From: Limnoperna fortunei
Lineage: Eukaryota; Mollusca; Bivalvia; Mytilida; Modiolidae
Direction: 5' to 3'
Assembly: GCA_944474755.1 (NCBI GenBank)
Contig: OX104125.1
Coordinates: forward strand, 44,283,899 to 44,347,898
Length of the DNA stretch: 64,000 bases
Positions 39,501-54,400 of the stretch are shown here, piece after piece. The notes under the pieces are model-generated. The model was not told the DNA's origin. It was given only the letters and a program-made list of their open reading frames with translations, and made no database searches. The first letter of the stretch is position 1. Every line of letters begins with the position of its first letter. The translations under genes were made by a program, and so were the position numbers.

Positions 39501-42500
39501 TTCTTTGTTAACTTACTGACCCCTTATTTAGTGACCTCAATGTGTATATGCTGTATGTTTGTTGTTGATGTTTTTGTCTGTTTTCTGTTAGCTTTATAAT
39601 TTGTGTCTGAGATTGTACTTTGATACTGATTTAGAATCTAACGATTTTTTAGGCTAGTTCGGCAAAACACTCCTAATAATACATGTGACTGGTTATATAA
39701 TTTGTTTGTTTCGCCACTTTCAGCTATATTTCATGCTATCCAGTTTTTATTGGTGGAAGCAAGCTGGAGTAACCAGAGAAAACTCTCAACCTTTAGTACG
39801 AAAACTGGCAATTTTTGTCAACAGATTTGAGTTGAGCACACAGTGCCCTCAGACAGACTCAAACCAGCCACCAGTGTTAACAGTGTTAACTACATTAACC
39901 ACTTAGCATTCAATGCCCCTTGATTGATTATATAATTACAAATATGTAAAAATACACAAACATATTTGAATTTTTGTACTCAACTTCGTTTATTTAAGTT
40001 TAACACAAATCAGCAATTTTTCATACCAATTTTTTTTACAACTAAGGCATTTACATTACGTTGCTTTCTCAATTTCTCCTCTAAAACATAATAATGCCAT
40101 GTAAATATTAATGGACTGACCTGCCCGTCTTCTGATTTGTACCAATGGTGTTGGTTCACTACAGCCATATTTATTTATAGCACGCACACGGAAGTTGTAC
40201 TCTTTATCTGGATGTAGATTTGTAACATGGAAATCAGTGTGTGGAATGCCGTCTGCTAGAATTACCCAGTCAGATCTTGGAAGCTCTTGTATTTCAAGTC
40301 GGTATGAAACAGGAGCATAGTCTGTAATTCTGGATGGAAGTTGAACTGCACGCCATTGAAGATGAACAGAGTTGGGACTCAGTTCCGAAATGTAAGGCTG
40401 CTCATGAGGCATCCTTGGAGGACCTGTAGTACAACAAGAAGTATATCTTGATATTAATTTGTTCAAACATGTAGTTATAGAATAAAATGATAAAGATTGT
40501 CATGATCATAAACTTATAAGAATGATCCTTTGTCATGGTAATTTTTACTTGTATCTTTTTTTGAATGGTGTTTAACACAACTTTCGACAATTTTTCAGCT
40601 GTATCATGGCATCCAGTTTTTATCAGGGAGGAAACAGTAGTATGCGGAGAAAACCCTTGACATTCAGTAGGAAAACTGGCAATCCTTCTCAATTAAGATT
40701 GGAGTCGAGTGCTCCCTGTCCATAGTAAGACTTGTATGTATTTAATTACATGAATTGTTTGTCAGTTTGTGGTTTAATGCCACTTGAGCAATTTTTTCAG
40801 GTATACTATGGCATTTGGTTTCGATTGGGGAGGAAGACGGAGTACCAGGTATTTCTCCACTGGTCAGGTATGCAAGAGCTTGTTGACTATAGATGCCATT
40901 TCCTTGTTGATAAATATTCTATCTCGTAAAAAAATATTTCAGATAGTTTTTCCAAGGTTTGAACATAGTGAGTGTGCTAGGATGATTATTGCATACACCT
41001 ATTACTGACTAGTGGTATATGATACCCAACCATTTTCATCAACACACACTACAGTAACAGACAAAGGAGGATTGTCATCCCATAAAACCTGGTTTAGCCC
41101 ACCATTTCTTATGTACCATGTCAGGACCATTGCTGTAGTTGCTTTATTTTTGGTTGTTGGTTCTCGAGTTTGTTGGTAACCAGGACCATTGTTGTAGTTG
41201 CTTTATTTTTGGTTGTTGGTTCTCGAGTTTGTTGGTAACCAGGACCATTGCTGTAGTTGCTTTATTTTTGGTTGTTGGTTCTCGAGTTTGCCTGTAACCA
41301 GGACCATTGCTGTAGTCGCTTTATTTTTGGTTGTTGGTTCTCGAGTTTGCCTGTAACCAGGACCATTGCTGTAGTCGCTTTATTTTTGGTTGTTGGTTCT
41401 CGAGTTTGCCTGTAACCAGGACCATTGCTGTAGTCGCTTTATTTTTGGTTGTTGGTTCTCGAGTTTGTTGGTAACCAGGACCATTGTTGTAGTTGCTTTA
41501 TTTTTGGTTGTTGGTTCTCGAGTTTGTCGGTAACCAGGACCGTTGCTGTAGTTGCTTTATTTTTGGTTGTTGGTTCTCGAGTTTGTTGGTAACCAGGACC
41601 ATTGCTGTACTTGCTTTATTTTTGGTTGTTCGTTCTCGAGTTTGTTGGTAACCAGGACCATTGTTGTAGTTGCTTTATTTTTGGTTGTTAGTTCTCGAGT
41701 TTGTTGGTAACCAGGACCATTGCTGTAGTCGCTTTATGTTTGGTTGTTGGTTCTCGAGTTTGTCGGTAACCAGGACCATTGCTGTAGTTTCTTTATTTTT
41801 GGTTGTTGGTTCTCGAGTTTGTCGGTAACCAGGACCATTGCTGTAGTTGCTTTATTTTTGGTTGTTGGTTCTCGAGTTTGTCGGTAACCAGGACCATTGC
41901 TGTAGTTTCTTTATTTTTGGTTGTTGGTTCTCGAGTTTGTTGGTAACCAGGACCATTGCTGTAGTCGCTTTATTTTTGGTTGTTGGTTCTCGAGTTTGTT
42001 GGTAACCAGGACCATTGCTGTAGTTGCTTTATTTTTGGTTGTTGGTTCTCGAGTTTGTTGGTAACCAGGACCATTGCTGTAGTTGCTTTATTTTTGGTTG
42101 TTGGTTCTCGAGTTTGTCGGTAACCAGGACCATTGCTGTAGTCGCTTTATTTTTGGTTGTTGGTTCTCGAGTTTGTTGGTAACCAGGACCATTGCTGTAG
42201 TCGCTTTATTTTTGGTTGTTGGTTCTCGAGTTTGTCGGTAACCAGGACCATTGCTGTAGTTGCTTTATTTTTGGTTGTTCGTTCTCGAGTTTGTTGGTAA
42301 CCAGGACCATTGCTGTAGTTGCTTTATTTTTGGTTGTTGGTTCTCGAGTTTGTCGGTAACCAGGACCATTGCTGTAGTCGCTTTATTTTTGGTTGTTGGT
42401 TCTCGAGTTTGTTGGTAACCAGGACCATTGCTGTAGTTGCTTTATTTTTGGTTGTTGGTTCTCGAGTTTGTCGGTAACCAGGACCATTGCTGTAGTCGCT

Positions 42501-45500
42501 TTATTTTTGGTTGTTGGTTCTCGAGTTTGTTGGTAACCAGGACCATTGCTGTAGTCGCTTTATTTTTGGTTATTGGTTCTCGAGTTTGTTGGTAACCAGG
42601 ACCATTGTTGTAGTTGCTTTATTTTTGGTTGTTAGTTCTCGAGTTTGTTGGTAACCAGGACCATTGCTGTAGTCGCTTTATTTTTGGTTGTTGGTTCTCG
42701 AGTTTGTTGGTAACCAGGACCATTGCTGTAGTCGCTTTATTTTTGGTTGTTGGTTCTCGAGTTTGTCGGTAACCAGGACCATTGCTGTAGTCGCTTTATT
42801 TTTGGTTGTTGGTTCTCGAGTTTGTCGGTAACCAGGACCATTGTTGTAGTTGCTTTATTTTTGGTTGTTGGTTCTCGAGTTTGTTGGTAACCAGGACCAT
42901 TGTTGTAGTTGCTTTATTTTTGGTTGCTGGTTCTCAAGTTTGTCGGTAACCAGGACCATTGTTGTAGTCGCTTTATTTTTGGTTGTTGGTTCTCGAGTTT
43001 GTTGGTAACCAGGACCATTGCTGTAGTCGCTTTATTTTTGGTTGTTGGTTCTCGAGTTTGTTGGTAACCAGGACCATTGCTGTAGTCGCTTTATTTTTGG
43101 TTGTTGGTTCTCGAGTTTGTTGGTAACCAGGACCATTGCTGTAGTCGCTTTATTTTTGGTTGTTGGTTCTCGAGTTTGTCGGTAACCAGGACCATTGCTG
43201 TAGTTGCTTTATTTTTGGTTGTTGGTTCTCGAGTTTGTCGGTAACCAGGACCATTGTTGTAGTTGCTTTATTTTTGGTTGTTGGTTCTGGAGTTTGTTGG
43301 TAACCAGGACCATTGCTGTAGTCGCTTTATTTTTGGTTGTTGGTTCTCGAGTTTGTTGGTAACCAGGACCATTGCTGTAGTTTCTTTATTTTTGGTTGTT
43401 GGTTCTCGAGTTTGTTGGTAACCAGGACCATTGCTGTAGTTTCTTTATTTTTGGTTGTTGGTTCTCGAGTTTGTTGGTAACCAGGACCATGGCTGTAGTC
43501 GCTTTATTTTTGGTTGTTGGTTCTCGAGTTTGTTGGTAACCAGGACCATTGTTGTAGTTGCTTTATTTTTGGTTGTTCGTTCTCGAGTTTGTTGGTAACC
43601 AGGACCATTGCTGTAGTCGCTTTATTTTTGGTTGTTGGTTCTCGAGTTTGCCTGTAACCAGGACCATTGCTGTAGTTGCTTTATTTTTGGTTGTTGGTTC
43701 TCGAGTTTGTCGGTAACCAGGACCATTGCTGTAGTCGCTTTATTTTTGGTTGTTGGTTCTCGAGTTTGTTGGTAACCAGGACCATTGCTGTAGTTGCTTT
43801 ATTTTTGGTTGTTGGTTCTCGAGTTTGTTGGTAACCAGGACCATTGCTGTAGTCGCTTTATTTTTGGTTATTGGTTCTCGAGTTTGTTGGTAACCAGGAC
43901 CATTGTTGTAGTTGCTTTATTTTTGGTTGTTAGTTCTCGAGTTTGTTGGTAACCAGGACCATTGCTGTAGTCGCTTTATTTTTGGTTGTTGGTTCTCGAG
44001 TTTGTTGGTAACCAGGACCATTGTTGTAGTTGCTTTATTTTTGGTTGTTGGTTCTCGAGTTTGTTGGTAACCAGGACCATTGCTGTAGTTTCTTTATTTT
44101 TGGTTGTTGGTTCTCGAGTTTGTTGGTAACCAGGACCATTGTTGTAGTTGCTTTATTTTTGGTTGTTGGTTCTCGAGTTTGTTGGTAACCAGGACCATTG
44201 TTGTAGTTGCTTTATTTTTGGTTGCTGGTTCTCGAGTTTGTCGGTAACCAGGACCATTGTTGTAGTCGCTTTATTTTTGGTTGTTGGTTCTCGAGTTTGT
44301 CGGTAACCAGGACCATTGCTGTAGTCGCTTTATTTTTGGTTGTTGGTTCTCGAGTTTGTTGGTAACCAGGACCATTGCTGTAGTCGCTTTATTTTTGGTT
44401 GTTGGTTCTCGAGTTTGTTGGAAACCAGGACCATTGCTGTAGTCGCTTTATTTTTGGTTGTTGGTTCTCGAGTTTGTCGGTAACCAGGACCATTGCTGTA
44501 GTTGCTTTATTTTTGGTTGTTGGTTCTCGAGTTTGTCGGTAACCAGGACCATTGTTGTAGTTGCTTTATTTTTGGTTGTTGGTTCTGGAGTTTGTTGGTA
44601 ACCAGGACCATTGCTGTAGTCGCTTTATTTTTGGTTGTTGGTTCTCGAGTTTGTCGGTAACCAGGACCATTGCTGTAGTTGCTTTATTTTTGGTTGTTGG
44701 TTCTCGAGTTTGTTGGTAACCAGGACCATTGCTGTAGTTGCTTTATTTTTGGTTGTTGGTTCTCGAGTTTGTCGGTAACCAGGACCATTGTTGTAGTTGC
44801 TTTATTTTTGGTTGTTGGTTCTGGAGTTTGTTGGTAACCAGGACCATTGCTGTAGTCGCTTTATTTTTGGTTGTTGGTTCTCGAGTTTGTCGGTAACCAG
44901 GACCATTGCTGTAGTTGCTTTATTTTTGGTTGTTGGTTCTCGAGTTTGTCGGTAACCAGGACCATTGCTGTAGTCGCTTTATTTTTGGTTGTTAGTTCTC
45001 GAGTTTGCCTGTAACCAGGACCATTGCTGTAGTTGCTTTATTTTTGGTTGTTGGTTCTCGAGTTTGCCGGTAACCAGGACCATGGCTGTAGTTGCTTTAT
45101 TTTTGGTTGTTGGTTCTCGAGTTTACCGGTAACCAGGACCATGGCTGTAGTTGCTTTATTTTTGGTTGTTGGTTCTCGAGTTTGTTGGTAACCAGGACCA
45201 TTGCTGTAGTTGCTTTATTTTTGGTTGTTAGTTCTCGAGTTTGTCGGTAACCAGGACCATGGCTGTAGTTGCTTTATTTTTGGTTGTTGGTTCTCGAGTT
45301 TGTTGGTAACCAGGACCATTGCTGTAGTCGCTTTATTTTTGGTTGTTGGTTCTCGAGTTTGTCGGTAACCAGGACCATTGCTGTAGTTGCTTTATTTTTG
45401 GTTGTTAGTTCTCGAGTTTGTCGGTAACCAGGACCATTGTTGTAGTTGCTTTATTTTTGGTTGTTGGTTCTCGAGTTTGTTGGTAACCAGGACCATGGCT

Positions 45501-48368
45501 GTAGTCGCTTTATTTTTGGTTGTTGGTTCTCGAGTTTGTTGGTAACCAGGACCATTGCTGTAGTCGCTTTATTTTTGGTTGTTGGTTCTCGAGTTTGTCG
45601 GTAACCAGGACCATTGCTGTAGTTGCTTTATTTTTGGTTGTTAGTTCTCGAGTTTGTCGGTAACCAGGACCATTGTTGTAGTTGCTTTATTTTTGGTTGT
45701 TGGTTCTCGAGTTTGTTGGTAACCAGGACCATGGCTGTAGTCGCTTTATTTTTGGTTGTTGGTTCTCGAGTTTGTTGGTAACCAGGACCATTGCTGTAGT
45801 CGCTTTATTTTTGGTTGTTAGTTCTCGAGTTTGTTGGTAACTAGGACCATTGCTGTAGTCGCTTTATTTTTGGTTGTTGGTTCTCGAGTTTGTCGGTAAC
45901 CAGGACCATTGCTGTAGTCGCTTTATTTTTGGTTGTTGGTTCTCGAGTTTGTCGGTAACCAGGACCATTGCTGTAGTTTCTTTATTTTTGGTTGTTGGTT
46001 CTCGAGTTTATCGGTAACCAGGACCATGGCTGTAGTCGCTTTATTTTTGGTTATTGGTTCTCGAGTTTGTTGGTAACCAGGACCATTGTTGTAGTTGCTT
46101 TATTTTTGGTTGTTAGTTCTCGAGTTTGTTGGTAACCAGGACCATTGCTGTAGTCGCTTTATTTTTGGTTGTTGGTTCTCGAGTTTGTCGGTAACCAGGA
46201 CCATTGCTGTAGTCGCTTTATTTTTGGTTGTTGGTTCTCGAGTTTGTTGGTAACCAGGACCATTGCTGTAGTTTCTTTATTTTTGGTTGTTGGTTCTCGA
46301 GTTTGTTGGTAACCAGGACCATTGCTGTAGTTGCTTTATTTTTGGTTGTTGGTTCTCGAGTTTGTTGGTAACCAGGACCATTGCTGTAGTCGCTTTATTT
46401 TTGGTTGTTGGTTCTCGAGTTTGTCGGTAACCAGGGACCATTGCTGTAGTTGCTTTATTTTTGGTTGTTGGTTCTCGAGTTTGTTGGTAACCAGGACCAT
46501 TGCTGTAGTTGCTTTATTTTTGGTTGTTGGTTCTCGAGTTTGCCGGTAACCAGGGACCATTGCTGTAGTTGCTTTATTTTTGGTTGTTGGTTCTCGAGTT
46601 TGTCGGTAACCAGGACCATTGCTGTAGTCGCTTTATTTTTGGTTGTTGGTTCTCGAGTTTGTCGGTAACCAGGACCATTGTTGTAGTTGCTTTATTTTTG
46701 GTTGTTGGTTCTCGAGTTTGTTGGTAACCAGGACCATTGCTGTAGTTTCTTTATTTTTGGTTGTTGGTTCTCGAGTTTGTTGGTAACCAGGACCATTGCT
46801 GTAGTTGCTTTATTTTTGGTTGTTGGTTCTGAAGTTTGTCGGTAACCAGGACCATTGCTGTAGTCGCTTTATTTTTGGTTGTTGGTTCTCGAGTTTGTCG
46901 GTAACCAGGACCATTGCTGTAGTTGCTTTATTTTTGGTTGTTGGTTCTCGAGTTTGTTGGTAACCAGGACCATTGCTGTAGTCGCTTTATTTTTGGTTGT
47001 TGGTTCTCAAGTTTGTTGGTTTCTTGGATTTTGATTTGTGGATTGTCTTGTTTGTGTTCAGTATTGCGTCATTACCTACTTTTATCTATTACCTGTGGGT
47101 TCATTTTCTATGAAATTTTTTCATTGCTTGATATACAAGATATAACATATATTTTTATCAATCAGAAAGCAATGCTGTTTGCAAACATAATTCTTTCTGA
47201 TTGGTCAGTCGTATTTCTTGAATATTCATTAAATTGAAGATATTACTATTAAGAACCCATGTGTAATGGAATGGGGAACACCAAGCAATCGGACAATGAT
47301 TACCAACATTGTTGAGGATGGGTCTGGATCTGTCACTCAAAATAAATTGTAACATAACAAACGTTTTCCTTCAATCTTTTTATGGGTTAATCACACTTAA
47401 TTAATCTGTGTGTTGTGCAAAATGATTATTTGACATAAAACATTTCTTGTTAAACCACGGCTTCCTGTCACCTGATAAAAATCCCCATTCAAATACAATT
47501 CAATTAGACGGGGCTTATCTATGGTATTGTCAATCAAGTTTTAAGTTATTCCATATTGTAAGCCCCATCTCTTGCTGTCATTAAAAATACTACATGAACT
47601 GCATAGATCGTCTAGACTGACCATCTAGCATGTGATTGTCCATTTGAAAATTCTATTAATTGAATTATGTTACAAAATATATATATACCATGCCTTTTGA
47701 CGGTTAACCTATTTAAAGAATTCCACGGACGTCTCATATGTTTAAAAAAGCTGGCAAAAGATGTGGCATATATAATATTATATTCTTAAAGGATTTATAA
47801 AGACATTACCTGCTCTGTGTGTCAGGTACACTGGAGCAGATGGTTCACCGAAAACATCTCCCACATGACCTCTGACCCTGAAAAAGTATTCACGATCTGG
47901 ATGTAGCCCAGTCACATGATAGTTGGTTCCTTGGATACCAGACACAAATGGAGTCCATGGTCCAGCTCCTGGTCTGTCTTGCACTTCTATAGTATATGTT
48001 ACATTTGGAGGGAATTTAAAATCACCTTTGAACTTGGCTGGTTGCCATGACAACAATACTGAATCTGCATAAATGTTCGAGACCACTGGTTCACGAGGAA
48101 CATACGGCACTGAAATTAATTAGGTAATAAATGATTTTAGGATTCTTATTCTTGGAAAAGACATGAACTAATACAAACATGGACCAGCACTAAGTCGTGC
48201 TAAGTATACCCTACTCGACCATTTTTCGGCTCGGAAAACAGGAATTAGATAACTGACTGACCTGGAAAGGGGAGGCACGGTACAACTCATCATGCTAAAG
48301 CTGTGCACCAAATTTGAAATCAATCCCTTTAGTAAAAGCCGAGAAGTCTGTTACAAAAGTTTCCCCTG

Positions 48369-48407
<39 letters not shown>

Positions 48408-51400
48408 GGACGGATGGATGGACAGACAGACGGACAAGGTGATTGCAATATAGCCCCCTCTCTTACGAATGGGGTATAAAATGTGTCTGAATGAGCAAAT
48501 CTTTGGTGGACACAAATGATATTTTATTGAGACTTAACAATTTTGTGCCCAACATTGGATCAGACAACTGCATAACCAAAGCACAATTTTTGCTTATCAG
48601 ATCCTGTAATCAGGAACATTTATTGGAGGACTTTGCAGAGCCAGGACATTTTTTTGTTTGTTTCTTACATTTCATAAATTATATGGTTAAAATATATAAG
48701 TTTGTATAGGATTTTTCAGCAATTTTTCAGCTTTACCGTGATTTCCAGTTTTTATTGGGGAGAAAGCTGGAGTACCATATTGAGTGCATGGTGAAAACCC
48801 CCAAACTTCAAAAACTTGTAACCTGTAAGCTAATGCTCACTCAGTATAACCCTGCTATTTACATCATTGAACAGACTAAGTCGGTAAACAGGAAGTAGAT
48901 ATGCGACAAACCTGAAATCGGGACTCGCAATGTAGGACCACATGGTAAGGTCATATATAAAATTTCAAGTGGTTGTGATTAGTAGTTGCTGAGAAAACAG
49001 CTACGAAAATTTTCATCCATTGACCACTAATGTTGAAAATTGACTAAGTCGGCAAACAGGAAGTAGATATGCGACAGACCTGAAATCGGTACTCGCAATG
49101 TAGGACCACATGGTAAGGTCATATATAAAATTTCAAGTGGTTGTGATAAGTAGTTGCTGAGAAAACTGTTACGAAAGTTATGTTGCGGACGGAAGGACAG
49201 ACGGGTCAGAAGGATGAACAGTGGTATAAAAATAAGGATTATTATTTTTATTTGGAGAGGACGCTAGAGTACCAGGAGAAAATCGCTGAGCTTCAGTAGG
49301 AAAACTGGCAATCCTTGTCAATTAAGATTGAAGTCGAGAACCGGTACACCCTTCCTGCAGTGAGACTCGAACCCACAATAATTAGTGTTGAAAGACCATG
49401 TGATCAATAGCTGACTAACTACCTTAACAACTAGGCCACCGAGGCCCCAACAATCCAAAGGACAGACACAAAAAATGAACAGATAAAATTACAATAGAAA
49501 ACACACATTCCTTTACAACAGGAGTTTAACTAGGTTCTCCAGAAGGGTAAGTGTTTGTTTTAAGATAATATAATTCCAAATTTTGCATCAAGAATGAACA
49601 CACAAAAATTAACCCCCATAAAAATTTAATTTATGTTAAACATCCCTACCTGGTCTCCTGTAGTAAGTTGCAGGCATAGTGGGTTCTCCAATACCATAGT
49701 CTGTCTGTGGTCGTACACGGAACTGATACTCCTTGTCAGGGATCAACCCTTTTACAATATATGAAGTATCAGCAATATTCTGTGCCATGGGTATCCAGTC
49801 GTAGCTTGGAAGTGTTCGCATGTCAATGATGTACCGTATTGGGACTGGCGTCCTTGGATACATTGGGATGTCAGCTGGTTTCCATGACAACTTGACAGAG
49901 TCTGATCCAAGAGGTGTGATGGTTGGTTCGTGTGGTCTAAATCTAGGTTTAACTGAAGATCAAAAACAAATGCATAATTGCCTATTTGATACAAAGCTTT
50001 AAAAAAAGAAAAAAATATATTTAAAAAAAAATTACAGAGCAATTTATTTACTGAATAGTCTGAAATAACCTAGCATAATTAAAGAACCTTTGTGAGCATG
50101 CTAACATACCCCATGCACCCACATACCTATTTTGTTTGTTTGAATGGTGTTTAATGCCACTTTCAGCAATTTTTCAGCAATATCATGGCATCCAGTTTTT
50201 ATTAGGGAGGAAGCAGGAAAACTATGAATCCTTGTCAATTAAGATTGGAGTCAAGTACACCCTACCCACGGTGAGACTAAATGATTTATCATGGTTATTG
50301 CTGAAATATTTCCTGCTGGAGGTTATGCAACCAATCAATCAATCAATCAATCAATATTATTCAATTATGGACTTTCTAAGGGGTCCATCCATATAAAGTG
50401 TATTGACTGAATTAAACGTCCTAACTTGTTTTTTAAACTTTTTTCCCATAGGGTCTTACATGTATGTTAAACTAAATCCTGCAGTGGTGGCCATATTGGT
50501 TTTCCGATCAGTATAAAAAAAAATAATGTAAGGGTCCATCTATTGTGACCAAGTTTGGTTTCAATTGGCCCAGTGGTTTCATAGTAGAAGATTAAAATGT
50601 AAAAAGTTTACAGGCACGACTGCTGCGGATGACGGACCCAAAGTGATGACAACAGCTCACCTGACCTACCCTACAGGTCAGGTGAGATGAAAACAGAAAC
50701 AAGTTGCCTGGATGCCTCGGTTGAACAAATACACTGAATATTTGTTAAATAATGTGATTGACTTAGCCAATCAGAATTATAATCCAACACACCATATGTA
50801 ACATTATTCCATAATTAGGACAGGGATCCTTGTCAAATTGATCCTTTGATTGAATGAATGATTGATTTGTTGGTTGCTTAATGTCCAGGGAGAATGCAGT
50901 GTTAGAGGGATGGAGTATTTAGCCTTTTGTAGCAGCTATATATAATGCAATGTCTTCTGCAGGCGTATAATATATGCCTTATTACCTGGTAGGGAAGTAA
51001 TGGTTACTGGAGGAAGTGGCTCCCAGTAATCGGTTCCTGCATAAGGTACAATACGGAAACTATAATCTCTGCTTGGTCGTAATCCTGTCACACGATATCG
51101 TGTATCTGTAATGTCAGACACCAGAGGGCGCCAATCAAGACTAGGAGGTTCTTGTACATCAATACGGTACATCATGGGTAGGTGGGTGTCAAGATAAGGT
51201 CGTCTCCATGACAACATGAAAGAGTCTGGTTCATAATCAAGGATTTCAGGTCGACTGGGAAGGAAGGTTCTGGGAGCTATGAAATGAAGGAAGGAAATAG
51301 TTAGACAAAATTTAGAACATACCATCAATTTTCTAGCAAATATTTTTTTTTAAATGTTTCCCATTTTCATGAAATAAGGAGCAACATGCAACATGCTCTT

Positions 51401-54400
51401 CTACACACATGTGATTAAAAACAAAACATTTGATATGAATTAGAGAGCAAACAAGGAAAAAGACATGTTGATCTACTGTTTTTTTATGTGAAAGATTTTA
51501 GCCAATGACAGGAAAATACTTCTAAAACTCTTCCTATAAAACATTAAAAGAATTAGTCTTACGAGTTAAGAACAAAATTCAACAGGGCCATTTTTACAAC
51601 TCATCTTGGAACGATATGAGTAAAGTGTTAACATATTACCTAAACCCTATTAATCAACAAATCCAATGAAAAAAAATGCCATCAAACATGCATTTTGACT
51701 GCTTAAATCTTCAATGTAAAAAAAGTAGAAATAACTCTGAATTTTTAAACAGGAATCCAAAAATCCCATCAAAATCTTAAAAAAATACACTTTTTACAAA
51801 AGTGAAACAACGAATTTAGCACTTGAAAATTTAATGTCAAAAACAAATATTATAACCGAAAACATGTTATCAACCAGAACGAAATAATACGGTTAGGAGT
51901 GAGGAGGGCAAGGGTACCAGGAGACTTCATGGAAAAAGCTCCATCTGCCCCTCCCCCCCCTTCAAAAAGTACAATAATGAATATATATATCTTTATTATA
52001 TTTTAAAAATGAAATACCCACTACATGTTGGAAGCACAGGTGTACAATTTCATTTTGTTAATGTTAATCCATATGACCCAAATTAATCATTTTTTGGAGT
52101 GGGTGTGTCATATAGAACTCTTACCAAATTCTTTTGTCTAGGAACACAATAATTATTGCAATATAAAAGAAAATGTATGGATTCTTACCCCTGAAAATAA
52201 ATGTATTCTTATCTTTTATTGTTAAAAAAATGTTTGTTTGAATGGTGTTTAAGTCCACTTTTAGCCATATCATGGCGTTTAGTTTTTATTGGGGGAGGAA
52301 GCCGGAGTAGCCAGAGAAAACCCCGACCTTCAACAGAAAAACTGACAATCCTTGTCAATTAAGATTGGAGTTGAGTGCACTCTGCCTGTAGTGAGATTCA
52401 AACCCGCAACCACAGTGTTGGCAGACCATGTGATCAATAGTAAGATAATCTAACTTAACCACTCAGCCAATGAGGCTCCTTATTGATAAAAGAATGGTGA
52501 CCGTCTCTGCCTTAGAAAGAAAACTAAAATTCGCTGTTTACCCTGGCACAACAAACACTTTGACTTATTGGAGTTATTTCCCCTGAGACAGAAAATTTTG
52601 ATGGACAACTTACCAGGCAGAGAGGTGAGAGACACAGGAGGCAAAGGTTCCAAAAGTCCTGCTGTGGTTTCTGGGACCACACGGAACATATAGTCCCTAC
52701 TCGGTCCTAGTCCTCTGATAGGGTATCTAGTTTCTGGTATTCCTGTAGCCAATGGTTTCCATGTTAAGCTAGGTGGAGCTTGAAGTTCAACTCTGTATCT
52801 GATTGGCTCTCTCAGAGGAGTACTGACTTTTGGTGGTTGCCATGACAACTGTAGTGCATCACTATCATCATAAACAATTTGTGGATATTCTGGTAAAATG
52901 CGACTTGGTCCTGAAATAAGTCAATTTTATAGTTTTGAAAATTTCCATTTTCTTTTAATTTCTTTCACCAATAAGGAATATCAATTTTTTTCAGGGCACA
53001 AAAGTAATTGCTTATGTCAATCATGAGGTTAAACCTGTGTATAAAGAAGTGCCCTTTAAAGAAGTTTCCATGGTTTCATTATTCCAGGATTTCATGACCT
53101 TGAAATTTGCTTATAAAATTTGCATTATTTATAGTGCTCACAACAGGACATGCTTAATTTAATTTGAAAAACAGGCCCTGGTCCACAAAAATGGGCCATG
53201 GTCCACAAAACAGGCCCTGGTCCACAAAACAGGCCCTGGGCCACAAAAACAGGCCCTGGACCACAAAAATATTCCTACCTGAGAATATTCTCAGTTTCAT
53301 CCAATCAAAGCTTTAGATTTCTGTATGTTTCAACAGTTTTACATCATGCAATACTTCTGCAGCAATATTTAATTATCAAACACTCCTCAAGAAATGAATT
53401 TTTAAGTCTGTTTAGAAAATCATTACCAGTTTTATATTATGCCTTCTTTATGAAAACCACAACTCTGTGGCAACATATAAGTATAAAGTATATAATAATA
53501 ATAATAAAGTCATTATTTAAAGAGGGTTATACAGTTAGTGTTATAACTAATCTTCCCTGAGGACCTCATGCATAAAACAAGTACAAAGCAATCTTATTAA
53601 AAGTTTACAATTCAAAATGAAAAAGTGTATGTATACAGTACAATTAATATCATATAAATCACTTATCACTATAAATTCTACTTTGAGTCAGATATTTTTT
53701 GACACCATACTTAAAAAGTTGTATTTTTAGTGCTTTTTAAATCATGTGGCAATTCATTCCATACATTCTATAACACTTCTCATAGTCTTTATCGTCTTGA
53801 TAGAAATCAATACCAGTTTTACATCATGCTCTGCTTAGAAACATACCCCAATGTGGCAACATTAATTATAAAACACTTGGCATTGAATGAATTTTAAGTC
53901 TTGATAGAAATCAATACCAGTTTTACATTATGCTCTGCTTAGAAACATACCTAATGTGGCAACATTAATTATAAAACACTTGGCATTGAATGAATTTTAA
54001 GTCTTGATAAAAATAATTAACATTTTTACGTTATGCCCTGCTTAGCTACCCACCACTCTGCGCCACCAATTAAATATAAAACACAGCTCTTTGAATGAAT
54101 TTTTAAGACTTTTTAGAATTACCAGTTTTACATTATGCCCTGTAGTGATGTGACAACAATGACAATATTTTTCTATACCTTCAGACTGCGGTTATTCTAT
54201 ATATATAAACACATTACCTGGCAATGGTCTACGATAAGAGACTGGCAGGGTATATGAAGGTGGACTAATTCCATAGGAGCTGAGAGCTCGGACCCTAAAG
54301 TTATAGTCCCTGTCTGGAACAAGATCTGTAACTCGGTATCTGGTAGTTGGTAGTCCACTGACCACTGGACGCCATTCATCCAAGGGTGGTTCATTCACCT

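Noticed and set aside
41117..47030. Centromeric satellite or CRISPR-type array
   Set aside because: Strict 59-bp head-to-tail repeats without spacers, confined to one intron; its seed element is adjacent.
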